This document shows, piece by piece, positions 18,827 to 28,887 of a stretch of 64,000 bases of DNA. Position 1 is the first letter of the stretch. Each line of letters starts with the position of its first letter. Source of the DNA: Clostridium sp. MB40-C1 (GTDB lineage Bacteria > Bacillota > Clostridia > Clostridiales > Clostridiaceae); the NCBI RefSeq assembly GCF_030913655.1, contig NZ_CP133189.1, positions 1,612,001 to 1,676,000 on the forward strand, given 5' to 3'. A program made the translations under genes and the position numbers. The notes under the pieces were generated by a model. That model saw only the letters and a program-made list of their open reading frames with translations. It was not told the DNA's origin and did no database searches.

Positions 18827-19283
18827 ATTTTTTATTTGATAACAAATGTTTTATTTCGTCAATGAAAGTATTAACATCTTTAAATTGTCTATATACAGAA
18901 GCAAATCTCACATAAGAAACTTCATCTATATCTTTTAATCTCTCCATTATCATTTCACCTATAATTTCTGATTTAATTTCAGTAATCATGTCATTAGATA
19001 ATTTTTTTTCAACTTCATCTGCAATACCATCTATTTGAACCCTTGATACAGGTCTCTTTTGACAAGCTTTCACAAGTCCACTAATTATTTTAGACTTATC
19101 AAAATACTCCCTATTACAATCTCTTTTTATAACTAATACAGGTATGTCATCTACCTTCTCATATGTAGTGTATCTTTTATTACACTTTAGACATTCTCTT
19201 CTTCTTCTAATTGCTCTATGATCCTCTGTAGATCTTGAGTCAACAACCTTGCTCTCTTCAAAGCCACAGTAGGGGCACTTCAA
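18816..19283 (-). CDS. nrdR: Transcriptional repressor NrdR
   Basis: Nucleotide-sensing repressor of ribonucleotide reductase genes, 155 residues. It begins with the zinc ribbon [15 protein letters not shown] and [12 protein letters not shown], followed by an ATP-cone domain ([18 protein letters not shown]). Start is a TTG at 19283 with AAGGA upstream. It lies between ylmC and pgeF and ends in its own terminator. No NrdR box was found here, and no ribonucleotide reductase gene lies in the window. Confidence 0.96.
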   Translation of the reverse strand: MKCPYCGFEESKVVDSRSTEDHRAIRRRRECLKCNKRYTTYEKVDDIPVLVIKRDCNREYFDKSKIISGLVKACQKRPVSRVQIDGIADEVEKKLSNDMITEIKSEIIGEMIMERLKDIDEVSYVRFASVYRQFKDVNTFIDEIKHLLSNKKCSK

Positions 19284-19347
19284 TCTATCACGTCCTTTAA
19301 ATAGTATTTTTCAACTATATTATACATTTTTTTTATAAAAATTGCTA

Positions 19348-19602
19348 CTATTTCTCATTTCTTAAAATATTATTTTCATTTACCAGTATAACGTCAACAC
19401 CTATTTTAACAATTTTATCCCAAGGTATTTCAATATAATCATTTTTGCCAAACCAAGAAATTTTTTCTGCAGGTATTATCATTGATATTACTTTATGGTC
19501 ATTACAATCTATTTTCAAATCTCTAATATATCCAATTTTAGATCCAGTATTTATGTCTATAACTTCCATTAATTTCAAATTACCTATTGAATATAATTCC
19601 AT
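19348..19602 (-). CDS. YlmC/YmxH-family PRC-barrel sporulation protein
   Basis: An 84-residue single-domain PRC-barrel protein. LKLMEVIDINTGSKIGYIRDL, followed by the IPWDKIVKIGVDVILV end, matches the YlmC/YmxH family linked with sporulation. It starts at ATG after GTAGGAGG. Placement directly after sigG is conserved in clostridia. Its biochemical activity is unknown. Another PRC-barrel protein is encoded at 41835-42326. Confidence 0.85.
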   Translation of the reverse strand: MELYSIGNLKLMEVIDINTGSKIGYIRDLKIDCNDHKVISMIIPAEKISWFGKNDYIEIPWDKIVKIGVDVILVNENNILRNEK

Positions 19603-19726
19603 ATTTACCTCCTACACAACTTAACAGTATAGTATGTATTTAAAATACATATTTTAAATATAAGTTCTTATTAATATATAATATATATATTTTTTTTATA
19701 TTATTACTAGTTTTTATGTACAAAAA

Positions 19727-19749
19727 TATAGAGCCTTTAAGGCTCTATA
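19727..19749 (-). terminator. Terminator overlapping the sigG stop
   Basis: TATAGAGCC and GGCTCTATA pair across five bases and are followed on the minus strand by TTTTTGTAC. The stem includes the sigG stop. Confidence 0.75.
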
Positions 19750-20518
19750 CATATTTTCTCATATGTTTTAATGCTGTTTTTTCAAGACGTGAAACTTGAG
19801 CTTGAGAAATCCCTATTTCATCAGCTACTTCCATTTGCGTTCTTCCTTGAAAAAACCTCATATTTAATATTAATTTTTCTCTATCATTTAATTTTTTCAT
19901 AGCCTCTTTTATAGATATGTTCTCTAACCAACTTTCATCAACACTTTTGCTATCACTAATTTGATCCATTACATATAAAGCATCTCCTCCATCATGATAT
20001 ATAGGTTCAAATAAAGATACTGGATCTTGAATAGCATCTAATGCAAAAACTACTTCTTCTCTAGGAAGATTTAATTCTTTAGCAATTTGAGAAATAGTAG
20101 GCTCCTTGTTTTCTTTACCTACAAGTCTATCCCTTACCTGCAAAGCTTTATAAGCAATATCTCTAAGTGATCTGCTTACTCTTATTGAATTATTATCTCT
20201 TAAATATCTTCTTATCTCTCCAATAATCATAGGAACTGCATAGGTAGAAAACTTAACGTTTTGGCTTAAATCAAAGTTGTCAATTGCTTTTATAAGTCCG
20301 ATACACCCTACTTGGAATAAATCATCCACATTTTCTCCTCTATTATTGAACCTCTGGATTACACTTAATACAAGCCTCAAATTTCCTTTTATAAACTTTT
20401 CTCTTGAACTAGAGTCACCATCTTTCATCTTTAGTAACAATTCCTTCATCTCTTTTTCTTTTAAAACAGGTAATTTTGCAGTATTTACCCCACAAATTTC
20501 TACTTTGTTTATTATCAT
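19745..20518 (-). CDS. sigG: Sporulation sigma factor SigG
   Basis: Late forespore sigma factor, 257 residues. The opening INKVEICGVNTAKLPVLKEKEM is the SigG signature, including the region bound by anti-sigma factors in Bacillus. Region 2 (DLFQVGCIGLIKAIDNFD, FSTYAVPMIIGEIRRYLRD) and region 4 (RTQMEVADEIGISQAQVSRLE) are complete. Start ATG with GAGGGAG ten bases upstream. It is the last gene of spoIIGA-sigE-sigG, 73 bases after sigE. It should drive the SASP genes at 61.6-62.7 kb. Confidence 0.97.
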   Translation of the reverse strand: MIINKVEICGVNTAKLPVLKEKEMKELLLKMKDGDSSSREKFIKGNLRLVLSVIQRFNNRGENVDDLFQVGCIGLIKAIDNFDLSQNVKFSTYAVPMIIGEIRRYLRDNNSIRVSRSLRDIAYKALQVRDRLVGKENKEPTISQIAKELNLPREEVVFALDAIQDPVSLFEPIYHDGGDALYVMDQISDSKSVDESWLENISIKEAMKKLNDREKLILNMRFFQGRTQMEVADEIGISQAQVSRLEKTALKHMRKYV

Positions 20519-20591
20519 AAAAATCAGCTCCCTCAGATTAGTCGCATTTTAATTATCTCCTTAGAAACTGATTTTTATACTTGAGACAATC

Positions 20592-21299
20592 CTATACCAT
20601 TTTATTAATTTCTTTTTTTAATCTTTTTATAATACGTTTTTCTAGCCTAGAAATATAAGATTGAGATATACCTAAAATATCTGCCACTTGCTTTTGCGTT
20701 CTTTCTCCAGTACCACTTAAACCAAACCTTAATTTTATTATTTCTTTCTCCCTTTCACTTAACTTTCTCATAGCAATAAATAAAAGTTGCTTATCAACTT
20801 CATCTTCAATTAAATTATACACAGTATCATTTTCAGTACCTAATATATCTGATAGAAGAAGTTTATTTCCATCCCAATCTGTATTTAAAGGCTCATAAAA
20901 AGAAATTTCAGCCTTCACTTTATTGTTCCTTCTTAAGTACATTAATATTTCATTTTCTATACACCTTGAAGCATAAGTAGCTAATTTAATCTTCTTCTCA
21001 GGGTCAAAAGTGTTTACTGCTTTAATTAATCCTATAGTGCCAACGGATATTAAATCCTCAACTAAAATACCTGAATTTTCAAATTTTCTTGCTATATATA
21101 CAACTAGTCTCAAATTTCTTTCTATTAATGTACTTCTCACATTTTCTCCTTCATCTTTTATTCTTCCAACTAGGTTCTCCTCTTCCTCCTTTGAAAGTGG
21201 AGGTGGGAGAGCATCATTCCCACCTATAAAGTAAACACCCTTAATAAAAATTTTAAATCTTGTAAGAAATCTGTTTAAAGCTAATAATATCTTTTGCAA
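20592..21299 (-). CDS. sigE: Sporulation sigma factor SigE (pro-form)
   Basis: Early mother-cell sigma factor made as an inactive precursor, 235 residues. The first 25 or so residues form the hydrophobic/basic pro-sequence, ending near [14 protein letters not shown], the conserved processing region cut by SpoIIGA. Regions 2 and 4 are complete ([41 protein letters not shown]). Start is a TTG at 21299 with AGGAGGG upstream. It lies 23 bases after spoIIGA, its processing protease. Confidence 0.97.
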   Translation of the reverse strand: MQKILLALNRFLTRFKIFIKGVYFIGGNDALPPPLSKEEEENLVGRIKDEGENVRSTLIERNLRLVVYIARKFENSGILVEDLISVGTIGLIKAVNTFDPEKKIKLATYASRCIENEILMYLRRNNKVKAEISFYEPLNTDWDGNKLLLSDILGTENDTVYNLIEDEVDKQLLFIAMRKLSEREKEIIKLRFGLSGTGERTQKQVADILGISQSYISRLEKRIIKRLKKEINKMV

Positions 21300-21322
21300 A
21301 ACTTCATCCCTCCTCTACTTTT

Positions 21323-22117
21323 TTAAAAAATTCCTCTTGATAATAAAGCATTATAATCATTTAATTGACTCAACTTATTTTCACATAATGCAATTATGAC
21401 CTGGCAACTTTCAACTTCATTGTCTTTATAGATTTTTATCATTTTAGGTTTAAATCCCTCTAACTTTGCTGAAAATCCATTAACAACTCTATAAGGAATA
21501 ATAAACTTATCCTTATCTTCAATATTTAGATTGTGAAATAAACTTCTCTCAACAATCATAACTGGCAAATTTGTAGCTGGCTCTCTTAATTCATTACCTG
21601 TGTCAAAAAATGCTTTAACTTTTTCTTCAAAATTATCGTCAATAATCTCAACATCATATATTAATTGATCTATTTTTTTTCTGTCCCTTATATGAATAAC
21701 CATTCTATGTATGACTATATATATTGCCATTAAAGAACAAATCAATGATTTGTAAGAAAAACCTTTAAAACTTAGATCAATACTTGAGCTTTTATTAAAT
21801 TCAATGAATATACACATCCCTCCTAAAAGAATTGAATATAAAATAAACATAATAACTGCTTTTGTATTAAATAGAAAATCTTTTTTATTAAAAGATATTA
21901 AAACCATACTTATAGCAATAAGTAATTTTACTGGAATATAAAATAAGAATTTAAAACTAGTGCAAATAGTAAGAACCGCATATATGGCACCAAAAACAGC
22001 TGCAAAAATATTATTTTTAATTTTAATATTAATTTTCAAAGTTTGAGATGTAATATATAGTAAAAATAAATTCACAATAAAATTTTGAATAAAAAATATA
22101 TCCATATAAATTATCAA
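21323..22117 (-). CDS. spoIIGA: Sigma-E processing protease SpoIIGA
   Basis: Membrane-embedded aspartic protease that activates pro-sigma-E, 264 residues. The N-terminal half has about five hydrophobic segments, and the C-terminal domain carries the catalytic motif FFDTGNELREP. The C-terminal end NDYNALLSRGIF is typical. Start is TTG at 22117 following GGGGGAAGG, aligning with the Bacillus start; an ATG at codon 5 has poor spacing. It leads the spoIIGA-sigE-sigG cluster. Confidence 0.94.
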   Translation of the reverse strand: MIIYMDIFFIQNFIVNLFLLYITSQTLKINIKIKNNIFAAVFGAIYAVLTICTSFKFLFYIPVKLLIAISMVLISFNKKDFLFNTKAVIMFILYSILLGGMCIFIEFNKSSSIDLSFKGFSYKSLICSLMAIYIVIHRMVIHIRDRKKIDQLIYDVEIIDDNFEEKVKAFFDTGNELREPATNLPVMIVERSLFHNLNIEDKDKFIIPYRVVNGFSAKLEGFKPKMIKIYKDNEVESCQVIIALCENKLSQLNDYNALLSRGIF

Positions 22118-22243
22118 CTACCTTCCCCCTTTGAAATAATTATATAACTATTTTTTTCAAAATTTTGTCATTTCATATAATGAGATGTGTTTTTATGCTT
22201 TACAATTAATGCCATATTTTTCCATAGTGCATCAAAAAATAAT

Positions 22244-22271
22244 AAAACCTGTGTAAAAATACACAGGTTTT
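22244..22271 (-). terminator. Terminator after ftsZ
   Basis: AAAACCTGTGT and ACACAGGTTTT pair perfectly across six bases, and TATTATTTTTTG follows on the minus strand. It separates ftsAZ from spoIIGA. Confidence 0.85.
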
Positions 22272-22301
22272 ATCTTCATATTAAAATTTTGTAAACAATA
22301 T

Positions 22302-23426
22302 TTATCTGTGATGTCTTCTTAAAAAGGCTGGCACCTCTAAATCCATCTCTTCATATCTTGATTCTCTAGAGGCAGCTGTTTCCTCAAATGATGGTTTAAA
22401 CTCCTCTTTATCATTAAATGTTTTTTCCTTATTTTCAGGCTCACAAGACATTGTTGGTCTTTCACTCTCTGCCTTTTCTTCAAATCCTGTAGCAATAACC
22501 GTAATTCTTATCTCATCTTTTAAATTTTCATCAATTACAGCACCAAAAATAATATTAGCATCAGGATCCGCTGCTTCTTGAACTATTTCAGCAGCCTCAT
22601 TTATTTCAAGCAATCCTAAATCTGCTCCACCAGTGACATTTAACAATACACCTGTTGCTCCTATAATAGACGTTTCCAATAATGGACTTGATATTGCTTG
22701 TTTAGCTGCTTCTTGAGCTCTATTATCCCCAGTTCCATTACCAACTCCCATATGAGCTAGTCCTTTATCTAACATAATAGTTCTCACGTCTGCAAAATCT
22801 AGGTTTACAAGTCCAGGAATAGTTATCAAATCTGAAATACCTTGTACACCCTGTTTTAATACTTCATCAGCTAATTTAAAAGCTTCCATTAATGAAGTTT
22901 TTTTATCAACCATAGCTAATAATCTTTCATTAGGAATAGTTACTAAAGTATCTACTGTTTCTTTTAAATTTTTTATACCCATTTCAGCATGAAGCATTCT
23001 TTTTCTTCCCTCAAAAGGAAATGGTTTGGTTACAACTCCAACAGTTAAAATCCCCATAGATTTAGCTATTTCAGCAACAACCGGTGCTGCCCCTGTACCT
23101 GTTCCACCACCCATTCCTGCTGTAATAAAGACCATATCAGCCCCTTTTATAGATTGTGAAATTTCATCCTTGCTTTCTTCTGCAGCTTTTCTTCCTATCT
23201 CAGGATTAGCTCCTGCTCCTAAACCTTTTGTTAGTTTATCTCCAACTTGGATTTTAAGAGAAGCTTGAGAAACCGCTAATGCTTGTTTATCTGTATTTAT
23301 ACCGATAAATTCAACATTTTTAAGACCTTCTTTAATCATTCTGTTAACGGCATTGTTTCCTCCTCCACCGCAACCTATTACCTTTATTTGTGCAAATTGT
23401 TGAACATCTACATCGAAATCTAGCAC
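22302..23426 (-). CDS. ftsZ: Cell division GTPase FtsZ
   Basis: Tubulin-like GTPase that forms the Z ring, 374 residues. [17 protein letters not shown] and the tubulin signature [20 protein letters not shown] are intact. The C-terminus ends in [10 protein letters not shown], a standard interaction peptide. Start is GTG at 23426, seven bases from AGGAGG, in place of an out-of-frame ATG. It follows ftsA by 15 bases. Confidence 0.98.
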   Translation of the reverse strand: MLDFDVDVQQFAQIKVIGCGGGGNNAVNRMIKEGLKNVEFIGINTDKQALAVSQASLKIQVGDKLTKGLGAGANPEIGRKAAEESKDEISQSIKGADMVFITAGMGGGTGTGAAPVVAEIAKSMGILTVGVVTKPFPFEGRKRMLHAEMGIKNLKETVDTLVTIPNERLLAMVDKKTSLMEAFKLADEVLKQGVQGISDLITIPGLVNLDFADVRTIMLDKGLAHMGVGNGTGDNRAQEAAKQAISSPLLETSIIGATGVLLNVTGGADLGLLEINEAAEIVQEAADPDANIIFGAVIDENLKDEIRITVIATGFEEKAESERPTMSCEPENKEKTFNDKEEFKPSFEETAASRESRYEEMDLEVPAFLRRHHR

Positions 23427-23441
23427 ATTAATACCTCCTTA

Positions 23442-24695
23442 CTAAAAAAATTCTGCAAAAAAATCTTTTAGCCTTGAAAAAAAGCCACCATTATCATCAT
23501 TTTCTGTAATCTTAGTTTTTTCTCTTGAAGAAACAACTTCTTTCTTTAAATCATTTGAATTTTTGTTTATTTTTAAACTTTTAACAATATCTTCAACAAT
23601 TCCAACTGATGTGGAGTATACTGGGCTTACTGCCCCTATATAGCTTGGACACCCTACTTTTACTGACTTCCCTAATACCTTTGAAGCACAACTACTAATT
23701 CCTTTAAATAAGGCCAATCCACCTCCAACAATTACGACGCCTGAAATTTCGTCTAAATATTTGCTTTCTTCTAGCTTGTCTCTAACATAATACAATAATT
23801 CTTCTACTCTTGCTTCAATTACATCTTTTAAAAACTCAATATCAACTTCAGAAGAATTATTATATCCTGTATCAATATTTATTTTTCTATCTCTATCAAG
23901 CTCTTTGTTACTTAAAGTACCATATTGGATTTTTAGCTTTTCTGCTTCTACAAAAGGAATCTTCAAACAAATTGATATGTCATTTGTAATATTATCTCCT
24001 CCAAGTGGAACCATACTAGTATAGCAAAGATTTTCCTTCTTATAAATAGAAATATCTGTAGTTTGAGCCCCTACATCAACAAAAGCTACGCCCATATTTA
24101 TTTCTTCTTTATTTGATACAACCTGTGCAACAGCTTGTTGTTGTAGTACTTCACCTGCAATATTTATTCCTGCTCTAGTAACACTTTTTCTAAGATTGTT
24201 TACCACATTACTCTTTGCTAAAACTACTTGAGCATCTACTTCAAGTCTAGTACCACTCATTCCTATAGGCTCCATAATATTATCATATCCATCTACTATG
24301 TATTGATAAGGAACAACGCCTATAATTTCCTTATCTTGAGGCACAGATATTAATTTTGCAGCATCAAGAACTCTAAATAAATCTTTTTCTCTAATCTCTT
24401 TATCATCTGATGACACTGCCACAATTCCTTTATTCCAAAATATCTCACTGATACCTGTTGGCAAAGTTATATAAACATCAGAAATACTTATATCTACCAT
24501 TCTCTCCAAATTATTAATACATTCTCTAATTGATTGAGAGGTACTATCTATGTCCACAACAACAGACTTTTTTAGTCCATTGCATTTCACACTAGTAATT
24601 CCAATTATTCGGATCTCTCCCTCATTATCTACTTTTCCAACAGCACCATATACATTAGAAGATCCAATATCTAATCCTACTATATATTCGTGCAT
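23442..24695 (-). CDS. ftsA: Cell division protein FtsA
   Basis: Actin-like ATPase that anchors FtsZ filaments to the membrane, 417 residues. Visible motifs are the N-terminal VGLDIGSSNVYG phosphate loop, VGAQTTDISIYK, and GVVIVGGGLALFKGI. The last residues, GFFSRLKDFFAEFF, form a basic/aromatic amphipathic helix for membrane binding, preceded by a linker. The sequence is more divergent than usual for FtsA, but adjacency to ftsZ is decisive. Start ATG after GGAGGGAAACCAG. Confidence 0.93.
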   Translation of the reverse strand: MHEYIVGLDIGSSNVYGAVGKVDNEGEIRIIGITSVKCNGLKKSVVVDIDSTSQSIRECINNLERMVDISISDVYITLPTGISEIFWNKGIVAVSSDDKEIREKDLFRVLDAAKLISVPQDKEIIGVVPYQYIVDGYDNIMEPIGMSGTRLEVDAQVVLAKSNVVNNLRKSVTRAGINIAGEVLQQQAVAQVVSNKEEINMGVAFVDVGAQTTDISIYKKENLCYTSMVPLGGDNITNDISICLKIPFVEAEKLKIQYGTLSNKELDRDRKINIDTGYNNSSEVDIEFLKDVIEARVEELLYYVRDKLEESKYLDEISGVVIVGGGLALFKGISSCASKVLGKSVKVGCPSYIGAVSPVYSTSVGIVEDIVKSLKINKNSNDLKKEVVSSREKTKITENDDNGGFFSRLKDFFAEFF

Positions 24696-24893
24696 CTGGT
24701 TTCCCTCCCTTATAGCAATCCACTAACTATATATTCAACAAGAGAATCGTTTTCCCTTTAAATTTAATCAGATTTTGTATTTAATATACTTTTTTAATAA
24801 ATATATTATAAACAAAATGCTATTATGTAATCTTTTCCCATGAATATATTGCAGTATTAATTATAATTTTATCACAAATAAAATTCATATACC

Positions 24894-24974
24894 ATATTTT
24901 CTACACAAAATATTGTATACAATATTTTCTATATAAGATTTTGTATACAATATTTCATACATAATATTTTATAA
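24894..24974. repeat. Tandem repeat, about 2.9 copies of a 28-bp unit
   Basis: Units at 24894-24921, 24922-24949 and a partial one at 24950-24974 share ATATTTTCTA...TTGTATACA; each carries the palindrome TTGTATACAA or a close relative. They lie between pilT and ftsA, in the likely ftsA promoter region. No gene is seen in the 24696-24992 gap. Confidence 0.7.
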
Positions 24975-24992
24975 TCAATAAATATAATTAGT

Positions 24993-26048
24993 TTATATTT
25001 GAATCATTCTATTTATTATATCTTTGTCTATTGAGGCAGTTATTATATCTTCATAAGAAACTAATCCTTGTTTATATAACTCCACTAAATTCATATCCAT
25101 AGTCTTCATTCCATACTTCATTCCTGTCTGAATAGACGATTGTATTTGATGAGTTTTTCCTTCTCTTATTAAATTTTGGATTGCTGAATTCATAACCATT
25201 ATTTCCATAGCTGCAATTCTACCTTTACCATCAGCTTTAGGTATTAATTGCTGAGAAATAATACCCTGTAATACAGCTGATAATTGTATTTTTATTTGTT
25301 CCTGCTGATGAGGAGGGAAAACATCTATAATTCTATCTATAGTTTTGGCAGCTCCTATAGTATGCAATGTTGATAAAACTAAATGCCCTGTTTCTGCAGC
25401 AGTAACAGCTATAGATATAGTTTCCAAATCGCGCATTTCTCCAATAAGTATAACATCTGGATCTTCTCTTAAAGCAGATCTGAGCGCCGCTTTATATGAT
25501 CGAGTATCTTTTCCAATTTCTCTTTGGTTTATTATTGATTTATTATGTTTATGTAAATATTCAATAGGATCTTCAAGAGTAATAATATGAGCAGCCCTAG
25601 TTGAATTAATTTCATTAATCATAGCAGCAAGAGTTGTACTTTTACCACTTCCAGTTGGTCCAGTAACAAGTACAAGCCCTCTTTTTCTTTTGGTTAGCTC
25701 TTTAACTACAGAAGGCATCTTTAATTCATTTAAAGTGGGCACCTTTAATGCAACAGCTCTTATTGCAACCGCATGACTTCCTCTTTGTTTATATGCATTA
25801 ACCCTAAACCTTCCTATTCCTGACAATGATAAAGAAGTATCTATTTCACCAGTTTCTTCATATAAGTGGTATTTATCTCCTAAGATTTCTTTTACATAAT
25901 TTTCAGTATGACTAGCTGTTAGCTTTTTGTCTCCTAATTTCTTAAGTTCACCATTAACTCTTATAGTAGGATAAATACCTACAGTTAAATGTAAATCAGA
26001 AGCATTTTCTCTAACAGTTATTTCCAGTAATTCGCTTAATGTAATCAA
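24993..26048 (-). CDS. pilT: Type IV pilus retraction-type ATPase PilT
   Basis: Hexameric secretion-superfamily ATPase, 351 residues. It has the N-terminal PAS-like domain (ASDLHLTVG), Walker A GPTGSGKSTT, the Asp box and Walker B region (TLEDPIEYLH, REDPDVILIGEMRD), the histidine box STLHTIGAAKTIDRI, and the AIRNLI-like IQNLIREGK C-terminal helix. The TTG at 26048 with GGAGGA seven bases upstream is preferred to the longer frame, in which that ribosome site would be coding. No pilin gene is nearby; pilT next to ftsA is seen in other clostridia. Confidence 0.92.
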   Translation of the reverse strand: MITLSELLEITVRENASDLHLTVGIYPTIRVNGELKKLGDKKLTASHTENYVKEILGDKYHLYEETGEIDTSLSLSGIGRFRVNAYKQRGSHAVAIRAVALKVPTLNELKMPSVVKELTKRKRGLVLVTGPTGSGKSTTLAAMINEINSTRAAHIITLEDPIEYLHKHNKSIINQREIGKDTRSYKAALRSALREDPDVILIGEMRDLETISIAVTAAETGHLVLSTLHTIGAAKTIDRIIDVFPPHQQEQIKIQLSAVLQGIISQQLIPKADGKGRIAAMEIMVMNSAIQNLIREGKTHQIQSSIQTGMKYGMKTMDMNLVELYKQGLVSYEDIITASIDKDIINRMIQI

Positions 26049-26217
26049 AACAATTTCCTCCATTTTAGTTAAAAAATACATAAATACCTTTTTAACTTTA
26101 TTATTACTCTTATTTTCGTAAAATATCTACAAATTTTAATACTTTACTAAATGTATTTTTATAAATCTTTAAATATTTCACAAAAATTTTATCCAATACT
26201 TCTAATATCATTAAGTT

Positions 26218-26922
26218 TTATTTTTTATCTCCTCCAATAAATTCTTTATATAATTTTTTTAATGCTCTTTTTTCTATTCTAGATACATAAGATCTTGATA
26301 TTTTTAAAAACTTTGCTATTTCTCTTTGAGTCCTTGGCTTACCATCCACAAGCCCATATCTCATCTTTACTATTATCTTTTCTCTTTCAGTTAAGCAATA
26401 ATTGATATTATCATATAATTTTTTTATTTGTATTCTATTTTCTACAACTTCAATAACAGAATCTTCCCTACTGCTTAAAACATCCATAAGGGAAATTTCA
26501 TTTCCTTCTTTATCCACACCTATTGGATCTTGAAGGTAAACTTCATTTTTAATTTTTTTTGTGTTTCTAATAAGCATTAATATTTCATTTTCAATGCATC
26601 TTGCAGCATAAGTCGCAAGTCTCGTTCCTTTTGCGCTATCAAAAGAATCTATAGCCTTTATAAGTCCTACTGTTCCTATAGATATTAAGTCATCTACATC
26701 TTTATGTGGATACGAGTACTTTTTAACAATATGAGCAACTAATCTAAGATTTCTTTCTATAAGTATACTCTTAGAAAACAAATCTCCATCTTTAAATTTT
26801 TTTAAGTAATATTTCTCTTCTTCTTCGTTTAAAGGTTGAGGAAAAGATGTTCCATTACTCACATAAGCTATTAAAAAAGTTATATTATCTATTATTGTAA
26901 AAAGGTAATTAATAATAAACAC
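26218..26922 (-). CDS. sigK: Sporulation sigma factor SigK, uninterrupted
   Basis: Late mother-cell sigma factor, 234 residues. It opens with a hydrophobic segment of about 20 residues (pro-sequence-like), then YVSNGTSFPQPLNEEEEKYYL, the SigK junction. Region 2 (DDLISIGTVGLIKAIDSFD) and region 4 (RTQREIAKFLKISRSYVSRIEKR) are complete, so the gene is not split by a skin element. Start is GTG at 26922 after GGAGGA. SigE is the nearest relative, but the gene lacks the SpoIIGA neighbour and the SigE cleavage sequence. Confidence 0.9.
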   Translation of the reverse strand: MFIINYLFTIIDNITFLIAYVSNGTSFPQPLNEEEEKYYLKKFKDGDLFSKSILIERNLRLVAHIVKKYSYPHKDVDDLISIGTVGLIKAIDSFDSAKGTRLATYAARCIENEILMLIRNTKKIKNEVYLQDPIGVDKEGNEISLMDVLSSREDSVIEVVENRIQIKKLYDNINYCLTEREKIIVKMRYGLVDGKPRTQREIAKFLKISRSYVSRIEKRALKKLYKEFIGGDKK

Positions 26923-26988
26923 AAGGATATCCTCCCATTAGTGCTTATTACTATAATATGATTTATTATAATAAATTTGCATGTACAC

Positions 26989-28647
26989 CTAAAAATTATT
27001 TAAGTATTCTTTTGTTTCTTTTACTATTTCTTTGAAAATTGGAGCAGCTGTGCTGCCACCTCCCTTATCAGAACCTATGTTTTTAACGAAAACTATCATG
27101 GAATAATTCTTTTTATCTATAGTAAAAAATCCAGCAAACCATCCATCATAAAATTTATTTTTCCCCTCTTCTCTTTCTGCCGTACCTGTTTTCCCTCCAA
27201 CAATAGTATCATTAAGGTATGCTTGTTTTCCTGTACCTCGAGATGATGCTACCACTTCTATCATTTGATTTTTTAATATATTGGATGTAGTTTCACTTAA
27301 AATTTTAGATTTGGTAGTATTACATTCTTCCATAGGGACATTATCTTTATTTACATATGCCTCTATAATATGTGGCTTAACATAAATACCTTTATTTATT
27401 ACGGTATTAGGTATGCTTATAGCCTCAATAGGAGTTATTCTCTGCTTTTGGCCAAAAGCGGTTAGTTCTATATCTCCAACCTCTTTGTCATTCCCTTCAA
27501 AAAAACCATTAGTTTCTTCATCTAAATTTAACACTTTAGTTGTAAACCCTTGTTTTTCAGAAAAATCTTTAATGTCTTTTATCCCTACATCGATTCCAAT
27601 TTGAGCATATATATCATTTGAAGACTGAATTAACGCTTCTCCACAATCCATAAATTCTTCCCTTTCATGCCCTTTATATCTTAAACTTAAATCAGTATTA
27701 AGTCTATATTTTTTACTCAAAGATATCTTTCCAGTTTCTAAACCTGCTTCTTCTACAACTACCTTAAAAATAGATCCTGGGAAAAAACCATGATTTGTAG
27801 AGATTCCTAGATTAACATTCGGATTTGTATCATCTTTTTGAACCATAGCCTTAATTTTTCCAGTATCACTTTCCATTAAAACTACTCCGGCTTGTTCATA
27901 AGAATTGTATGACTCCTTATTTAAAATTTCTTTTATTTTGTCTTGAAGATATTTGTCTAAAGTTGTTCTAATATGTGTATTGTCTTTGCCACTAGTTGTA
28001 TATTGTTTATATACATTCCCATTTACATCTTTTTTTAGCATGTTATAAATATATTTGTTATTAGATGTCTTATCTTTCAACATATGTTCTAATGAATCTT
28101 TATCCTTATCTATTTTTTCTCCTTTAGAATTAATTTTATATGGATTAGTTAAAATGTTTTCTATACTCCACCACTTATTTTCTCTATCTACCTTTACATA
28201 TTTATATGTATAAAAACCCTTTATTCCTTTTATTTTAGTTAACTTATTATAAGTAGTTTCATCAATTATCCATTTTATTTTTTGGCTTTTTTTCTGAATA
28301 TCTATATCATCTAAATTATATTCTTTGTTGTAATTCTTTAAAGTTACATTTAATGCATATAACTCATCTTTTTTAGTATAATAGTTATTAAATTTAAAGC
28401 TATAAGGATCTATAACTACATAGTATTCATTAGAATATGTTAGCAGATCTTTTCCGTTACAATCTAGAAGTAAATAATTTAACTCGCTTACTTTTTCTTT
28501 ATATTGGTACTGATTTTCAGCTATTGTCTTTAAGTCTTTAGAATTAAAATATTGATATATAAATATTTTTAAAGTTAATAAAACAAATATTAAAATAAAT
28601 ACTATCCTTATAATACGAACTCTTTTTTTAAATATTTTACTATCCAA
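26989..28647 (-). CDS. Class B penicillin-binding protein (transpeptidase)
   Basis: Membrane-anchored peptidoglycan transpeptidase, 552 residues. One transmembrane segment lies near 12-34, followed by a non-catalytic region and the penicillin-binding domain: S292-x-x-K295 (GSIFK), S342-S-N344 and K486-T-G (GGKTGTAERE). No C-terminal PASTA domains are present. The TTG at 28647 is preferred because AAAGGGG lies eight bases upstream; the longer reading puts that site in coding. Whether it serves growth or spore cortex synthesis cannot be decided. Confidence 0.9.
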   Translation of the reverse strand: MDSKIFKKRVRIIRIVFILIFVLLTLKIFIYQYFNSKDLKTIAENQYQYKEKVSELNYLLLDCNGKDLLTYSNEYYVVIDPYSFKFNNYYTKKDELYALNVTLKNYNKEYNLDDIDIQKKSQKIKWIIDETTYNKLTKIKGIKGFYTYKYVKVDRENKWWSIENILTNPYKINSKGEKIDKDKDSLEHMLKDKTSNNKYIYNMLKKDVNGNVYKQYTTSGKDNTHIRTTLDKYLQDKIKEILNKESYNSYEQAGVVLMESDTGKIKAMVQKDDTNPNVNLGISTNHGFFPGSIFKVVVEEAGLETGKISLSKKYRLNTDLSLRYKGHEREEFMDCGEALIQSSNDIYAQIGIDVGIKDIKDFSEKQGFTTKVLNLDEETNGFFEGNDKEVGDIELTAFGQKQRITPIEAISIPNTVINKGIYVKPHIIEAYVNKDNVPMEECNTTKSKILSETTSNILKNQMIEVVASSRGTGKQAYLNDTIVGGKTGTAEREEGKNKFYDGWFAGFFTIDKKNYSMIVFVKNIGSDKGGGSTAAPIFKEIVKETKEYLNNF

Positions 28648-28887
28648 AAAAACACCCCTTTCAGGCAAAATTATAACCTAAAAGAAGGTGAATTATTCCA
28701 AATTATTTATTTTATGATAAAATTTGTTTTATTTTTGATACTAATAATTCCACTACAACTTCATTTCTGCCACCTTTTAGTATTATTATACTATTCTATT
28801 ATACCTACATAACTCTTTGTTAGCTCAATAAATTGAATATGCATAGGTTTTACTACAGTTAAATATCAGTATTGGTTTGGTTTATAA

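Noticed and set aside
24894-24974. Short CRISPR-like array
   Set aside because: Units are contiguous tandem repeats without spacers, and no cas genes are near.
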